Source: Sporosarcina sp.
GTDB taxonomy: Bacteria; Bacillota; Bacilli; Bacillales_A; Planococcaceae
Assembly: GCA_029263895.1 (NCBI GenBank)
Contig: JARIDO010000011.1
Span: forward strand, 101,921-165,920
DNA: 64,000 nucleotides
Direction: 5' to 3'
Positions 36,641 to 46,163 of this stretch are shown one piece after another (position 1 is the stretch's first letter; each line of letters starts with the position of its first letter). The position numbers were made by a program, and so were the translations under genes. Under the pieces are notes generated by a model that saw only the letters and a list, made by a program, of their open reading frames with translations, made no database searches and was not told the origin of the DNA.

Positions 36641-37063
36641 TTAAAATGACTGCCTCTTTCCTCGATTCCACGATTCCAACAAACTTGAAGCGAATTCAGA
36701 AGCCTGTATAATTCGAATGAATGGTTTTGTTCCAGGCATGGAAGGGTTTTGTGCATAACGTGTCGTCTTTGTCGCAACATCATTACTGAATAGAAGTGCT
36801 GTATCGCCAACGTTTTGAACAGTTTCAAACACACTTTGTAAAGCAAGTGATTTCTCTTCCACATCTGTAGCTGTTTGATATGTTTCAGTAATTATCTGCT
36901 CTAATTCCACAATAGCTCCGTCCAACCTTGACTCAACATGATTTACTGATGTACCAATTGTTCGAACGACAGTAGCTATCCGATATAGTACCCTTGCTAA
37001 ATAGATCGATACGATCGCAAACGCAAGCGCAATAATAAAAACGCCAATATGTACAATTGTCAT
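36641..37063 (-). CDS. DUF948-like protein, paralogue D
   Basis: About 140 residues with an N-terminal helix (MTIVHIGVFIIALAFAI...) followed by a heptad-like region ending in LQSVFETVQNVGDTA, which aligns with the TPxFHxIxDxG region of B and C. The ATG at 37063 has AAGGAG ten bases upstream; a longer reading starting at 37108 is less likely. It forms a two-gene operon with C. Confidence 0.75.
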   Translation of the reverse strand: MTIVHIGVFIIALAFAIVSIYLARVLYRIATVVRTIGTSVNHVESRLDGAIVELEQIITETYQTATDVEEKSLALQSVFETVQNVGDTALLFSNDVATKTTRYAQNPSMPGTKPFIRIIQASEFASSLLESWNRGKRQSF

Positions 37064-37210
37064 AGCTCTATTGCTCCTTCCTAATTGTGCTATACCACTA
37101 AAGTGCATCGCTCAAAACATCATCTTTTCCTTATCGTATCGCGAACTCCAAAAATCAGCAACAATGGTACCTTGTCCATTTTAATAAGAACTTACCGAAA
37201 TTCTACATAC

Positions 37211-37252
37211 AAAAAACCAAGTAAACAACTTTAGTAGTTGCGTAATTGGTTT
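37211..37252 (-). terminator. Terminator downstream of the PAS chemoreceptor
   Basis: AAACCAA/TTGGTTT and an inner CAACT/AGTTG form a two-part stem; on the minus strand TTTTTTGT follows. Confidence 0.7.
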
Positions 37253-37275
37253 AACTGACTTTATAGCTCGTTATA

Positions 37276-38187
37276 TTATATAATTTTCGATACTTCTTGA
37301 GATTGATTATCCAACGCCTCTGCAGATGTAGCAATTGTATCAAATTCTTTCATCGCAACTTGTATTTGTTCTTGACAACGTTTTGCAATCTCTTGTGCAC
37401 GACCTGTACCTTTAGAAATCACGTCAATTTCTTTTACAATCGCTCCTACACCTTCTCTTACTTCTACAATGGATTCCTCTACACGTAATGACAGCTTTCT
37501 TACTTCTTTCGCAACTACATCAAAACCTCTGCCATACTCACCAGCACGAGCTGCCTCAATTGCAGCATTTAAAGCCAGTAAATTTGTTTGTGCAGCAATT
37601 TCTCTAATCGTTACAACAATATGTTGTATATTATCAGCGTATTGTTTTAGATTCTCTAACGTATTCGTATTCTCAGTTGATTCTTTAGCAATTTGATTAA
37701 TGCTCGTGAGCAATTCGTCACTACGCTTAATGCCCACTTCAGCATTAATCGTAAGCCCTTCAGACATTTTCTTTAGCTTATCTACAACGTCCGTAACCGA
37801 ATCTTGACGAGCAGTAATATTGGTTGCAACTTTTGTAATGCTAATCACTCTCTTACCATCTTCACTGAACACTGGCATGTATGTCGCTTCCAACCATACC
37901 GCTTGGTTGTTACGGTCTTTGCGTTCAATTTTATCTTGATAATTTTTACCCGATTTAAGATTTCTCCATAACTTCTCATATGCAGGGCTATTGGCGAAAT
38001 CAGGAAAGCATAATTCCTTATGATGCATCCCTAGCATTTGTTCTTTCGTATAGCCCACTGTGTTTGCAAATAAATCATTCACATAAGCTACTTTCCGATC
38101 TATATCAAATCGAATAATCGCCAAATTGGCCTCCAAAGATTTTACGACAAGTTCGTCTGTCACCTGTTCAACATTCCCTGTGTACAT
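37276..38187 (-). CDS. Soluble PAS-domain methyl-accepting chemotaxis protein
   Basis: About 303 residues without membrane segments. A PAS domain (~20-135) is followed by the MCP signalling hairpin, with the highly conserved tip IREIAAQTNLLALNAAIEAARAGEYGRGF that binds CheA/CheW. It resembles Aer-like or soluble energy-taxis receptors. The C-terminal methylation helix is short, so adaptation may be reduced. The ATG at 38187 follows GGAGG. No other chemotaxis gene is near. The upstream region 38188-38468 is AT-rich with nothing I can name. Confidence 0.88.
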   Translation of the reverse strand: MYTGNVEQVTDELVVKSLEANLAIIRFDIDRKVAYVNDLFANTVGYTKEQMLGMHHKELCFPDFANSPAYEKLWRNLKSGKNYQDKIERKDRNNQAVWLEATYMPVFSEDGKRVISITKVATNITARQDSVTDVVDKLKKMSEGLTINAEVGIKRSDELLTSINQIAKESTENTNTLENLKQYADNIQHIVVTIREIAAQTNLLALNAAIEAARAGEYGRGFDVVAKEVRKLSLRVEESIVEVREGVGAIVKEIDVISKGTGRAQEIAKRCQEQIQVAMKEFDTIATSAEALDNQSQEVSKII

Positions 38188-38468
38188 ATCTATTCCTCCA
38201 CTTTTCAACGTTCATTATGTTAAAACATGCTCATTATTATTGCGCTAATGCAATCATTCAGTTTGTTTTTAAAATATTCGCATAACTCAAGCTAAAATAA
38301 TTGCTTCACTATAATGTTTTGTAAATCACATATTGAAAGTATCGTTTAGTATTAAAATAAACAATAACACATCTTATGAAATAAATGGTATTTATTTTTG
38401 TCTATTATATGAATCCTATAAGTCTTTTCACTCGTTACTTTCACATCAAAATGAAATTTCAAATTAAA

Positions 38469-38504
38469 AGAGTTGACGCAGTTTATACGAACTACGTCAA
38501 CTCC
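38469..38504 (-). terminator. Terminator of yitT copy 2
   Basis: GAGTTGACG at 38470-38478 pairs with CGTCAACTC at 38495-38503; on the minus strand TTTTAATTT follows. Confidence 0.75.
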
Positions 38505-38509
38505 TAAAG

Positions 38510-39400
38510 TTACTGAACTTCAACTTGCTTCTTTTTCTTTTCCTTTTTTTCTACAACATCATCTCTTCTAAAGAAACCAAAGAGTCCTACTGTTTGCACG
38601 ATATTTGTAAAAGCATGTGGGTCAACTTCTTTAATAATGGTTTCTAAATCGTATAATTCATAACGTGTAATGACTAAATAAAGCATATTTTTATCTGCTT
38701 TTGAGTACGCACCTTTAGCAGGTAAAATCGTAATTCCACGAACCATTTTCTGATGGATGGCAATTTGTAATTCTTCAGCTTTGTGTGTAATAATCATTGC
38801 AGTTAATTTTTCATGACGTGTATGAATCGCGTCAATGACACTCGTTGTGATATACAATGTCAACATTGTATAAAGCGCATTTTCTGGTTCGTATAAAATA
38901 CCTGCCAATACAATGATGACTCCATTTAACAATAAAAAGTAAGTGCCAATTGGTTTATCTTGTAAGCGAGCGAGTACCATCGCAACAATGTCCATTCCAC
39001 CAGTGGAAGCACCTAATTTAAGAGATAACCCTACGCCAATACCACCAATAACCCCACCTACAACAGCATTTAAAATAATATCGTCTGACACGGTAATTAC
39101 TGGCAATAGTTGCAAGAAAATCGTTACAAAGATAACAGAGACGATACTATAGATCGTAAAACCTTTACCTACCTTGTACCAACCTAAAATGAAAACTGGA
39201 ATATTAAATAATAGCAATAGTGTACCTGTACTCAAACTAATTCCAGAAAAGTCATTTAAAACACTTGAGACAAGCTGTGCTGCACCTGCAAAACCACTGG
39301 CGTATACATTCGCATTAATTAAAAAGAAATTAAGCGATATTGCTAGTAATAATGATCCAAATATAACAACAAAAATACGTTTCGCTTCAATAAAAAACAT
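38510..39400 (-). CDS. yitT: YitT-family membrane protein (DUF161/DUF2179), copy 2
   Basis: About 296 residues with five or six membrane helices, the GGIGVGLSLKLGASTGGMD motif and a C-terminal DUF2179 domain (LPAKGAYSKADKNMLYLVITR). A lysine-rich tail (KKEKKKKQ) is unusual. GGGAGG lies six bases before the ATG at 39400. It is only distantly related to copy 1 at 22204. Function unknown. Confidence 0.88.
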   Translation of the reverse strand: MFFIEAKRIFVVIFGSLLLAISLNFFLINANVYASGFAGAAQLVSSVLNDFSGISLSTGTLLLLFNIPVFILGWYKVGKGFTIYSIVSVIFVTIFLQLLPVITVSDDIILNAVVGGVIGGIGVGLSLKLGASTGGMDIVAMVLARLQDKPIGTYFLLLNGVIIVLAGILYEPENALYTMLTLYITTSVIDAIHTRHEKLTAMIITHKAEELQIAIHQKMVRGITILPAKGAYSKADKNMLYLVITRYELYDLETIIKEVDPHAFTNIVQTVGLFGFFRRDDVVEKKEKKKKQVEVQ

Positions 39401-39640
39401 ATGTACCTCCCGATTCATTTCAAAATTCTTCTTTTAACTATCCATTTTTTCAGATAGACACAATTGTAACGAATATCACTAGAGATTGGAATAGAAATCT
39501 TTTTCTAACTCAACATTATATTTGTATCACTAATTTTAACTTATATTTTAGTTTTACTTCTTTTGATTCAGTATAGTTTACAACCAATGGCAAATAGTAA
39601 TACTAGTAAACATCGATGACACATATGGAGGTTGATCGAT

Positions 39641-40087
39641 TTGCATAAGCGAATGATGTTATTACTTATCGTAGCATTCACTCTCCTACCGACCACTACA
39701 GCTTGCGATACGAAAAGTACTGTGACAAAAATGCCCGCAACCATTACATCAAAAGAAAAGCTAGCTGAGCATTATGGTTTCTCGCTATTTAATCTATCAA
39801 TTGACACAGAAGAATTAAAACAAGCAATCGTAGTGAAATTTGAAACAAAGAGTGATTACACCATTGCCAAGTATGAAAATTCAATAAACGACGAAATCCT
39901 CAATGGAAACAAAGCAATGAAAAAGCTTGATGAACTTTTCAATTCACTTTCATTAGAAGCTGACATGGACGCTGAAGATATGATCAAAGAAGTCTCCAAA
40001 GCTGTAGAAATCACCGACTACAAAAATTTACAGTTTGGCATTCAATTTAAGGGCTATGATAAGAAAGAAATGATGTTAACGAAATAG
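39641..40087 (+). CDS. YusW-like putative lipoprotein
   Basis: About 148 residues with a signal sequence ending in TTTAC, a borderline lipobox. The rest matches the YusW-like pattern: a domain of alternating strands and helices with KFETKSDYTIAKYEN and FGIQFKGYDKKE. The start is TTG at 39641 with GGAGG nine bases upstream. Function unknown; expected on the outer face of the membrane. Confidence 0.72.
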   Translation: MHKRMMLLLIVAFTLLPTTTACDTKSTVTKMPATITSKEKLAEHYGFSLFNLSIDTEELKQAIVVKFETKSDYTIAKYENSINDEILNGNKAMKKLDELFNSLSLEADMDAEDMIKEVSKAVEITDYKNLQFGIQFKGYDKKEMMLTK

Positions 40088-40229
40088 CTTCTTCTCTATA
40101 GTTTCCCTAAGCTACTTAAACTAAAACCAGTTCAATCATTTGAATACAACTATTATTTATTTTAAAATGAACTATCCGCATTTTACATGCAATCACGGAA
40201 ATTATTATCGCTATAAGGAGTTCTGTAAA

Positions 40230-40616
40230 ATGAAGAAAATCATCATCACATTTTTAACGTTAGCCCTTCTATCAGCTTGTGGCCAACAGAAAGAAAAACA
40301 AAATGTCCAAGAACAACAATCTCCAGATGAATCAGCTACTCAAACTGAAGGCGAGACAGATGGGACAGTTGCTCCAGAGCAAGAAGTCCAATCTGATTTA
40401 GATAATTTCCCAGAGTTTGAAGCTCTTACTAAAAACATTGACCTCAACAAATTTAAAGGTGTAGTTGAAACGGATAACGGTGGAAATCGCATTATCCTAT
40501 TTAAAAATGAAGAAGGACAGAAAGTATACAAAAGTATATTTATAAAAAACAATAAGCTACTCGAAATTATAAAGTTAGATGATGAAGGCATTCTTTTCAA
40601 AGAATTTGTAGAGTAA
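40230..40616 (+). CDS. Small lipoprotein of unknown function
   Basis: About 128 residues. MKKIIITFLTLALLSAC is a clean lipoprotein signal peptide with lipobox LSAC. A Gln/Glu/Thr-rich linker (~22-60) is followed by a compact C-terminal domain (EFEALTKNIDLNKF...). I do not recognise the domain. The ATG at 40230 has AAGGAG nine bases upstream. A strong terminator follows. Confidence 0.82.
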   Translation: MKKIIITFLTLALLSACGQQKEKQNVQEQQSPDESATQTEGETDGTVAPEQEVQSDLDNFPEFEALTKNIDLNKFKGVVETDNGGNRIILFKNEEGQKVYKSIFIKNNKLLEIIKLDDEGILFKEFVE

Positions 40617-40689
40617 TTCATTCGATTTTATTTATATCTACTTCAGAAAAGCAACATATCGTTATCATTTTTTTAGTTAGCAAAATGCT

Positions 40690-40733
40690 AAAACGAATAA
40701 AATCGTCATCAATGACGATTTTATTCGTTTTAT
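40690..40733. terminator. Strong bidirectional terminator
   Basis: A perfect 20-bp stem (40690-40709 with 40712-40731) separates the lipoprotein gene from the end of the arg operon. Confidence 0.85.
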
Positions 40734-40799
40734 ATTTTTCAGATGAAGTTTTTTGAATAGCGTTTCGCTGAACACTTTAATTCAAGTTGTTCCCATTTA

Positions 40800-41942
40800 T
40801 CATTCAGTTGTAGCAACTAAAAGTGGTACTAGAATCGATAATGCATCATCTATCTCACTTATTGAAACTGTTAGTGGTGGGAGAAGTCGAATTACATTAT
40901 CTCCTGCTTGCACGAGGAGTAAACCTTGTTGTTCGGCTTCTTTAATAATTGTGTGAACCGACTGGTTGCATTCAATACCTACTAGCAAACCTTTTCCTTT
41001 AACGATAAATTGATCAGTAGGCAACTGCTCTTTTAGTTTGGTTACCAAATACGAAGCTCTTTCTTCAACATTATGTAAAAATGCTTCTTGGAAAATATGG
41101 TTGACTACTGTTTGAGCAACCGCAACTGCTAAATAGCCACCTCCATATGTAGTGCCATGTGTGCCAGGTCCGAATGTTTCTGCCAATGCTTCTGTTCCTA
41201 GCATTGCCCCAATCGGAAAACCTCCACCAAGACCTTTGGCAAGCGTGATTATATCTGGTTTCAGTACTGTTTGTTCATATGCATAACGTGTACCAGTACG
41301 TCCAATGCCCGTTTGAACTTCATCAATAATGAGAAGGATATCTTCCCTTTCACAAATATCTTTAACCACTTGCGCAAATGTCACGTCTATTTCTCGGACG
41401 CCCCCCTCGCCTTGTATTACTTCTAACATGATCGCAGCAACATTCGAGTCAATCACTGATTCAAGTTGCTGCACGTCATTAAATGGAACTGATATGAACG
41501 TTTCTAACATAGGGCCGAATCCTTCTTTTATCTTACTTTGTCCAGTTGCAGACATGGCGCCAAATGTTCTTCCATGGAATGATTTTTCAAACGTTATAAT
41601 CGTTGCTTTCCCTGTATGCTTGCGCGCTAGTTTTATGGCTGCTTCATTCGCTTCGGCTCCACTATTACAAAAAAACGCTCGGCTCAACTGAGTATTTTCC
41701 ACGAGAGCACTCGCCAATTGTTGTTGTTCTGGACTTTCAAAGAGATTAGAAACATGCCATAACTTCTGACTCTGCTCTGCTATCGCCTTAACGATTACAG
41801 GATGCGAATGCCCTAAACTAACAACTGCAATACCGCTCGTAAAATCTAAGTACTGTTTCCCTTGATCGTCTGTGACAATCGTCCCCTTACCTTTCACAAG
41901 ATGTACGGGACGCCGATTATATGTCGGAAATAAATGACTCAC
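40800..41942 (-). CDS. argD: Acetylornithine aminotransferase
   Basis: A 380-residue class III PLP aminotransferase converting N-acetylglutamate semialdehyde to acetylornithine. Visible are FCNSGAEANEAAIKLAR, the cofactor Asp in LLIIDEVQTGIGRTG and the Schiff-base lysine in LAKGLGGG. It is the last gene of argCJBD and overlaps argB by four bases. Confidence 0.96.
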   Translation of the reverse strand: MSHLFPTYNRRPVHLVKGKGTIVTDDQGKQYLDFTSGIAVVSLGHSHPVIVKAIAEQSQKLWHVSNLFESPEQQQLASALVENTQLSRAFFCNSGAEANEAAIKLARKHTGKATIITFEKSFHGRTFGAMSATGQSKIKEGFGPMLETFISVPFNDVQQLESVIDSNVAAIMLEVIQGEGGVREIDVTFAQVVKDICEREDILLIIDEVQTGIGRTGTRYAYEQTVLKPDIITLAKGLGGGFPIGAMLGTEALAETFGPGTHGTTYGGGYLAVAVAQTVVNHIFQEAFLHNVEERASYLVTKLKEQLPTDQFIVKGKGLLVGIECNQSVHTIIKEAEQQGLLLVQAGDNVIRLLPPLTVSISEIDDALSILVPLLVATTE

Positions 41943-42718
41943 ACAACGACCCCCTTTTGTTCAATTACGGTTCCTTTCAATTGTTGACCCACAATTTGTA
42001 TGGATGATACGCCTGCATTCAGACTAGAAACGGCTGCTGCTACTTTCGGAAGCATGCCACCATAAATAGCACCAGACTGAATCCATTGCTCTATTTCCGC
42101 GATAGTAACACTTCGTTGAACATTGTCTTCAATACGGATTCCTGGTGTATCCGTCACAAACAATAGACTGTCTGCATTCATTGCTAGAGCGATTTCACTT
42201 GCGACAGTGTCCGCGTTGATATTAAGCGGCGAACCATTCGTAGTTGTGCCAATACACGAAATGACTGGTACTACTGATGCTTTCAATAACTTTTCTATCA
42301 GTTCAGCGCGCACATGCGTAATCTTTCCAACGTAACCATATACTTTTTCATCTAGCAATGAACACGTTAATAAATTCCCATCATATCCACTTAACCCAAT
42401 GGCTTCGATGCCATTCCTATTGATTTCATGGACGAGACTAGGATTAACTGTTCCTATCAACGTCGATTGAATAATGGATGCCACTTCTTTAGACGTAACG
42501 CGTATCCCGTTTATTTCAGTCGATGATAGTTTCCGTTTCTCCAATTGTTCATTAATTGCCGGTCCACCACCATGAACAAGTATTAGCTCATGATTTTCAA
42601 ATTGAAGTTGCTTTAATGTTAAAAAGAACTCTTCCTGTAACCCAGCTAACATACTACCACCTATCTTCACTACGATACGTTTACGTTCGATAGGTTGCAT
42701 TGATTTGGACGTAGTCAT
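41939..42718 (-). CDS. argB: Acetylglutamate kinase
   Basis: A 259-residue amino acid kinase with the N-terminal VVKIGGSM and the substrate loop LVHGGGPAINE; NINADTVASEIALAM is a further ArgB hallmark. It phosphorylates N-acetylglutamate. It lacks the N-terminal extension of arginine-inhibited hexameric forms, so feedback is probably not at this enzyme. Its start overlaps the end of argJ by 38 bases if ATG 42718 is used (GGGGGTG upstream). Confidence 0.95.
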   Translation of the reverse strand: MTTSKSMQPIERKRIVVKIGGSMLAGLQEEFFLTLKQLQFENHELILVHGGGPAINEQLEKRKLSSTEINGIRVTSKEVASIIQSTLIGTVNPSLVHEINRNGIEAIGLSGYDGNLLTCSLLDEKVYGYVGKITHVRAELIEKLLKASVVPVISCIGTTTNGSPLNINADTVASEIALAMNADSLLFVTDTPGIRIEDNVQRSVTIAEIEQWIQSGAIYGGMLPKVAAAVSSLNAGVSSIQIVGQQLKGTVIEQKGVVV

Positions 42719-43907
42719 ATGTTAAATCACACCCCCAAGCAACTCCAGCTCCTTCACCTTGATGAAGTTGAACTGTTATTTTCACTTCTGGTTGCTTTAG
42801 ATAGGCAATCAGATTCGGTTCAGAAAACAGAACCGGTTCACCATTTTCAACAACTGTCGTATTTCCAATTTGAATCGAAATTGCATTAGGGTCGACTGTT
42901 GCGCCACTGTATCCAACTGCCGCTATGATTCTTCCCCAATTTGCATCGCAACCAAAAATGGCCGTTTTAACAAGAGGTGAACCTACAACTGTTTTAGCTA
43001 TTTTTCGCGCTTCTGTATCAGTAACAGCACCTAAAACTTCTGTTTCTATTAGTTTAGTTGCACCCTCTCCATCTTTTGCAATCATCTTCGCAAGATCCTG
43101 TGAAACCGCTTGAAGCGCTTGAACAAACTTTTCCCAATCTGGATGCGTCGGCGTCAGTGATTCATTGTTAGCCAAACCATTTGCCAGCACAAGCACCATG
43201 TCATTTGTAGATGTGTCCCCATCTACAGTAATCGCATTAAACGTTTTGTCTGTGACTGTTTTAAGTGCCTGTTGTAAATAAACCGATTCTATATTGGCAT
43301 CCGTTGTCATGAAACCTAGCATCGTTGCCATATTGGGATTAATCATACCGGATCCCTTTGCAGCGCCAGCAATGATTACTTCCCTACTATCAATTACTGC
43401 AGTATAAGATGTGTTTTTTGTAATTGTGTCCGTTGTTAAGATTGCTTGAGAAAAATTGATTGACCCTTCAAGTTCATCATTCGGTTCAATTTTGCGAATG
43501 CCTTTAATGATAGGTTCCATCTGCATCTTTTCTCCAATTACTCCTGTTGAAGCAACACCTATCAAATTCTGATCGATGCCAAGTTTTTTTGCTGTTTCTT
43601 TCTGCATCGTTAAGGCATCTAGCATCCCTTGTTTACCTGTACAAGCATTCGCATTTCCTGAATTAATAATAATTGCTTGCATTTTACCTGTTTGTTCAAC
43701 CGATTCTTTCGTTACAAGCAACGGCGCAGCTTTCACTACATTCGTAGTAAATACGCCCGCTACACTGGCAGGTACTTCACTCACTAACAGTGCTAAATCA
43801 TGTTTCTTATGTTTTACACCACAATGGATGCCTGTTGCTTTAAATCCTTTTGGGGTAACAATATTATTTCCACAAACTCGTTTCATTGCCTCTACAGCTA
43901 TCACCAC
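42681..43907 (-). CDS. argJ: Bifunctional ornithine acetyltransferase/N-acetylglutamate synthase
   Basis: A 408-residue proenzyme that recycles the acetyl group between acetylornithine and glutamate. The self-cleavage site between Ala194 and Thr195 lies in NPNMATMLGFM; Thr195 becomes the nucleophile of the beta chain. Initiation is at GTG 43907, six bases after AAGAGGAGG. It stands 16 bases after argC. Confidence 0.96.
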   Translation of the reverse strand: MVIAVEAMKRVCGNNIVTPKGFKATGIHCGVKHKKHDLALLVSEVPASVAGVFTTNVVKAAPLLVTKESVEQTGKMQAIIINSGNANACTGKQGMLDALTMQKETAKKLGIDQNLIGVASTGVIGEKMQMEPIIKGIRKIEPNDELEGSINFSQAILTTDTITKNTSYTAVIDSREVIIAGAAKGSGMINPNMATMLGFMTTDANIESVYLQQALKTVTDKTFNAITVDGDTSTNDMVLVLANGLANNESLTPTHPDWEKFVQALQAVSQDLAKMIAKDGEGATKLIETEVLGAVTDTEARKIAKTVVGSPLVKTAIFGCDANWGRIIAAVGYSGATVDPNAISIQIGNTTVVENGEPVLFSEPNLIAYLKQPEVKITVQLHQGEGAGVAWGCDLTYDYVQINATYRT

Positions 43908-43922
43908 ATGGTTCCTCCTCTT

Positions 43923-44957
43923 TTAAATAAATGACGGGACGTGCGTTAACCCAGTCGTCTGAGCTAAATCAAATTGAACGTTCATGTTTTGAATTGCTTG
44001 CCCCGCCGCTCCTTTTACTAAGTTGTCAATAATCGACACAATTGTTGCTCGATTTGTTCTGGGATCCACTTTGACATGAATGTCACAATAATTGGAGCCG
44101 TAGACTTGATTTGTTCCAAACTTGTCAGTTTCAGTAATAATCCTGACAAATGGATGCATTGCGTATGTTTCCTTCAAACAACTAACTAGATCGTCCTCTG
44201 TAAACCCATCGCACACCGCTGCATAACTTGTAGCCAAAATTCCTCTCGTCATCGGTACAAGATGTGTATTAAAAGTAATTGGCGAACGCCCATTTGTGAA
44301 CGTCCCAATCATCTGCTCTATTTCCGGTATATGTTGGTGCTGATGAATTTTATAAATGGCTGTGTTTTCATTCGTTTCACTAAAATGCGTCATTTTATTT
44401 GGCTGATTCCCCGCTCCAGAAATACCACTTTTTGCATCAATAATTAGTTGGTTAGAGTGAATGAGGTTAGCTTTTAAAAGTGGAAGTAATGCCAACAATA
44501 CGGCAGTCGGATAACAGCCAGGGTTCGCAATCAATTGTGCGTTCCGGATTTTTTCTTCATTCCATTCAGTAAGCCCGTAAACACTTTGTTCGATTGCTGA
44601 TTGTTCTGGGGGTTCTTTTTTGTACCATTTTTTATATACTTCTGAATCCACTAGTCTAAAATCACCTGATAAATCGATAAACTTTGTTCCCTTTCCAAGT
44701 AACGGGGGGATAAGTTGACTTGCCACACCTGCAGGTGCACTTGAAAATACGCAGTCGAACTCAGAAAGCTGGGAAGGTTCAATTTTTTGAAGTCGTTGGT
44801 CATAAATATTCAATAAGTGTGTATACTTATGCGAAAATACTTTACCTTCTTCTGATGAAGTAAAGAGTACAATACGCTGAACTTCAGGATGATTATGTAA
44901 AAGACGGATTAGTTCAAGCCCACCATACCCTGAAGCTCCAATGATTCCTATCTTCAT
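43923..44957 (-). CDS. argC: N-acetyl-gamma-glutamyl-phosphate reductase
   Basis: A 344-residue NADPH enzyme with the Rossmann start GIIGASGYGGLELIRLL and the catalytic C148 in ANPGCYPT. It reduces acetylglutamyl phosphate to the semialdehyde. First gene of argCJBD, with AGAGGTG before the ATG and a possible ArgR site directly upstream. carAB and argF, which follow in B. subtilis, are missing here. Confidence 0.96.
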   Translation of the reverse strand: MKIGIIGASGYGGLELIRLLHNHPEVQRIVLFTSSEEGKVFSHKYTHLLNIYDQRLQKIEPSQLSEFDCVFSSAPAGVASQLIPPLLGKGTKFIDLSGDFRLVDSEVYKKWYKKEPPEQSAIEQSVYGLTEWNEEKIRNAQLIANPGCYPTAVLLALLPLLKANLIHSNQLIIDAKSGISGAGNQPNKMTHFSETNENTAIYKIHQHQHIPEIEQMIGTFTNGRSPITFNTHLVPMTRGILATSYAAVCDGFTEDDLVSCLKETYAMHPFVRIITETDKFGTNQVYGSNYCDIHVKVDPRTNRATIVSIIDNLVKGAAGQAIQNMNVQFDLAQTTGLTHVPSFI

Positions 44958-44984
44958 TCCTAATCACCTCTATTTTTAAGTTAA

Positions 44985-45003
44985 AACTAGTATATTCATG
45001 TAT
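44985..45003 (-). promoter_or_regulatory. Possible ArgR/AhrC operator upstream of argC
   Basis: On the minus strand ATACATGAATATACTAG shares the CATGAATA core of the B. subtilis ARG box, ~35 bases before argC. The right half of the box is poorly matched. Confidence 0.4.
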
Positions 45004-45162
45004 AATTATAAAGTCAACAGTATTATTATAAATTACTAATATTTCATTTTTGTATACGTTTTCATTCTTTGTGAAGCGTATTCCTTGCGAAGTGTATTCT
45101 TTATATTAATTGCATACGAATATCAAAATTGTGCATCTGTTTTATAGTTAGTCAAAATGTGA

Positions 45163-45189
45163 TATAGTAAGTTTAGCAGCTGGTACTAT
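45163..45189 (+). promoter_or_regulatory. Promoter -10 and candidate FapR operator upstream of fabI
   Basis: TATAGT at 45163-45168 could be a -10. Directly after it, TTAGCAGCTGGTACTAT (45173-45189) matches 14 of 17 positions of the FapR palindrome TTAGTACCTGGTACTAA. FapR represses fatty-acid genes, including fabI, from sites just downstream of the promoter in B. subtilis. Confidence 0.5.
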
Positions 45190-45230
45190 AAGCAGATATA
45201 CAAAATATAAAAGATTTAGTGGAGGTTACA

Positions 45231-46010
45231 ATGGGAGACTTTTTGAAACTTAAAGATAAAAATATTGTTGTAATGGGTGTAGCAAACGAACGTAGCTTGG
45301 CTTGGGGTGTTGCAAAATCCCTAATTGAAGTGGGTGCGAATGTTGTTTTCACATACAGAAAAGAACGTTCAATGGCCAAACTTGAAAAATTACTTGCAAC
45401 AGAAGGATATGACTCGAAGATGATCGTCCAGTGCGATGTCAATGAAGATGAAAGCATTCATTCAGCATTTACGCAAATTGGAAAAGAACTCGGAACAATT
45501 CACGGAGTCGTCCATTCTCTTGCCTTTGCACATGCCGATGATTTGAAAAATGATTTCATTGAAACGTCTAGAAGTGGTTATGCATTTGCTCAAGATACGA
45601 GTGCTTACTCATTAGTCGCGACTGCTAAAGAAGCGCGCCCATACATGACTGATGGTGGTTCGATTGTTACAATGAGTTATCTCGGGGCTGAGCGAGTGCT
45701 GGACGGTTACAATGTTATGGGTGTAGCAAAAGCTGCTCTTGAAGCATCTGTTAAATATCTTGCAAATGATTTAGGGAAAGAAAGTATTCGTGTGAACGCT
45801 ATCTCTGCTGGCGCAATTCGTACATTGTCTGCAAAAGGTGTTCCATCATTCAACTCCATCCTTTCTCTCGTTGAGGAAAAGGCACCACTTAAACGTAATG
45901 TCACGCAAGAAGAAGTTGCAGACATGACACTCGTCATGTTAGGCGCGCCATCGCGTGCAGTAACTGGTGAAATAGTGTATGTCGATGGTGGATACAATAT
46001 AATGGGTTAA
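45231..46010 (+). CDS. fabI: Enoyl-[acyl-carrier-protein] reductase (NADH)
   Basis: A 259-residue short-chain dehydrogenase catalysing the last step of fatty-acid elongation. Nucleotide-binding start VVMGVANERSLAWGVA is the FabI-type GxxxxxSxxxG loop, and the catalytic Tyr-x6-Lys is Y160/K167 in GYNVMGVAKAAL. It is the target class of triclosan. The ATG at 45231 follows GGAGG. Monocistronic. Confidence 0.96.
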   Translation: MGDFLKLKDKNIVVMGVANERSLAWGVAKSLIEVGANVVFTYRKERSMAKLEKLLATEGYDSKMIVQCDVNEDESIHSAFTQIGKELGTIHGVVHSLAFAHADDLKNDFIETSRSGYAFAQDTSAYSLVATAKEARPYMTDGGSIVTMSYLGAERVLDGYNVMGVAKAALEASVKYLANDLGKESIRVNAISAGAIRTLSAKGVPSFNSILSLVEEKAPLKRNVTQEEVADMTLVMLGAPSRAVTGEIVYVDGGYNIMG

Positions 46011-46036
46011 CCCCCTCAATTCAATGTTTAGTACAC

Positions 46037-46093
46037 AAAAAACACCTTCGAATCGTACACTTTAACAAGTGTATGATTACGTAGGTGTTTTTG
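46037..46093 (+). terminator. fabI terminator
   Basis: Outer AAAAACACCT/AGGTGTTTTT and inner ATCGTACACTT/AAGTGTATGAT pair to a long two-part hairpin ending in TTTTT. Confidence 0.8.
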
Positions 46094-46163
46094 TCTGCCT
46101 TTTTTAAGGGAAACATATGATGCTTCGCCGAATTTCAAAACGTCTTAATAAATTATAATTAAA

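Noticed and set aside
38188..38468. Sigma-D promoter for the chemoreceptor
   Set aside because: No convincing TAAA-N15-GCCGATAT was found on the minus strand upstream of 38187.
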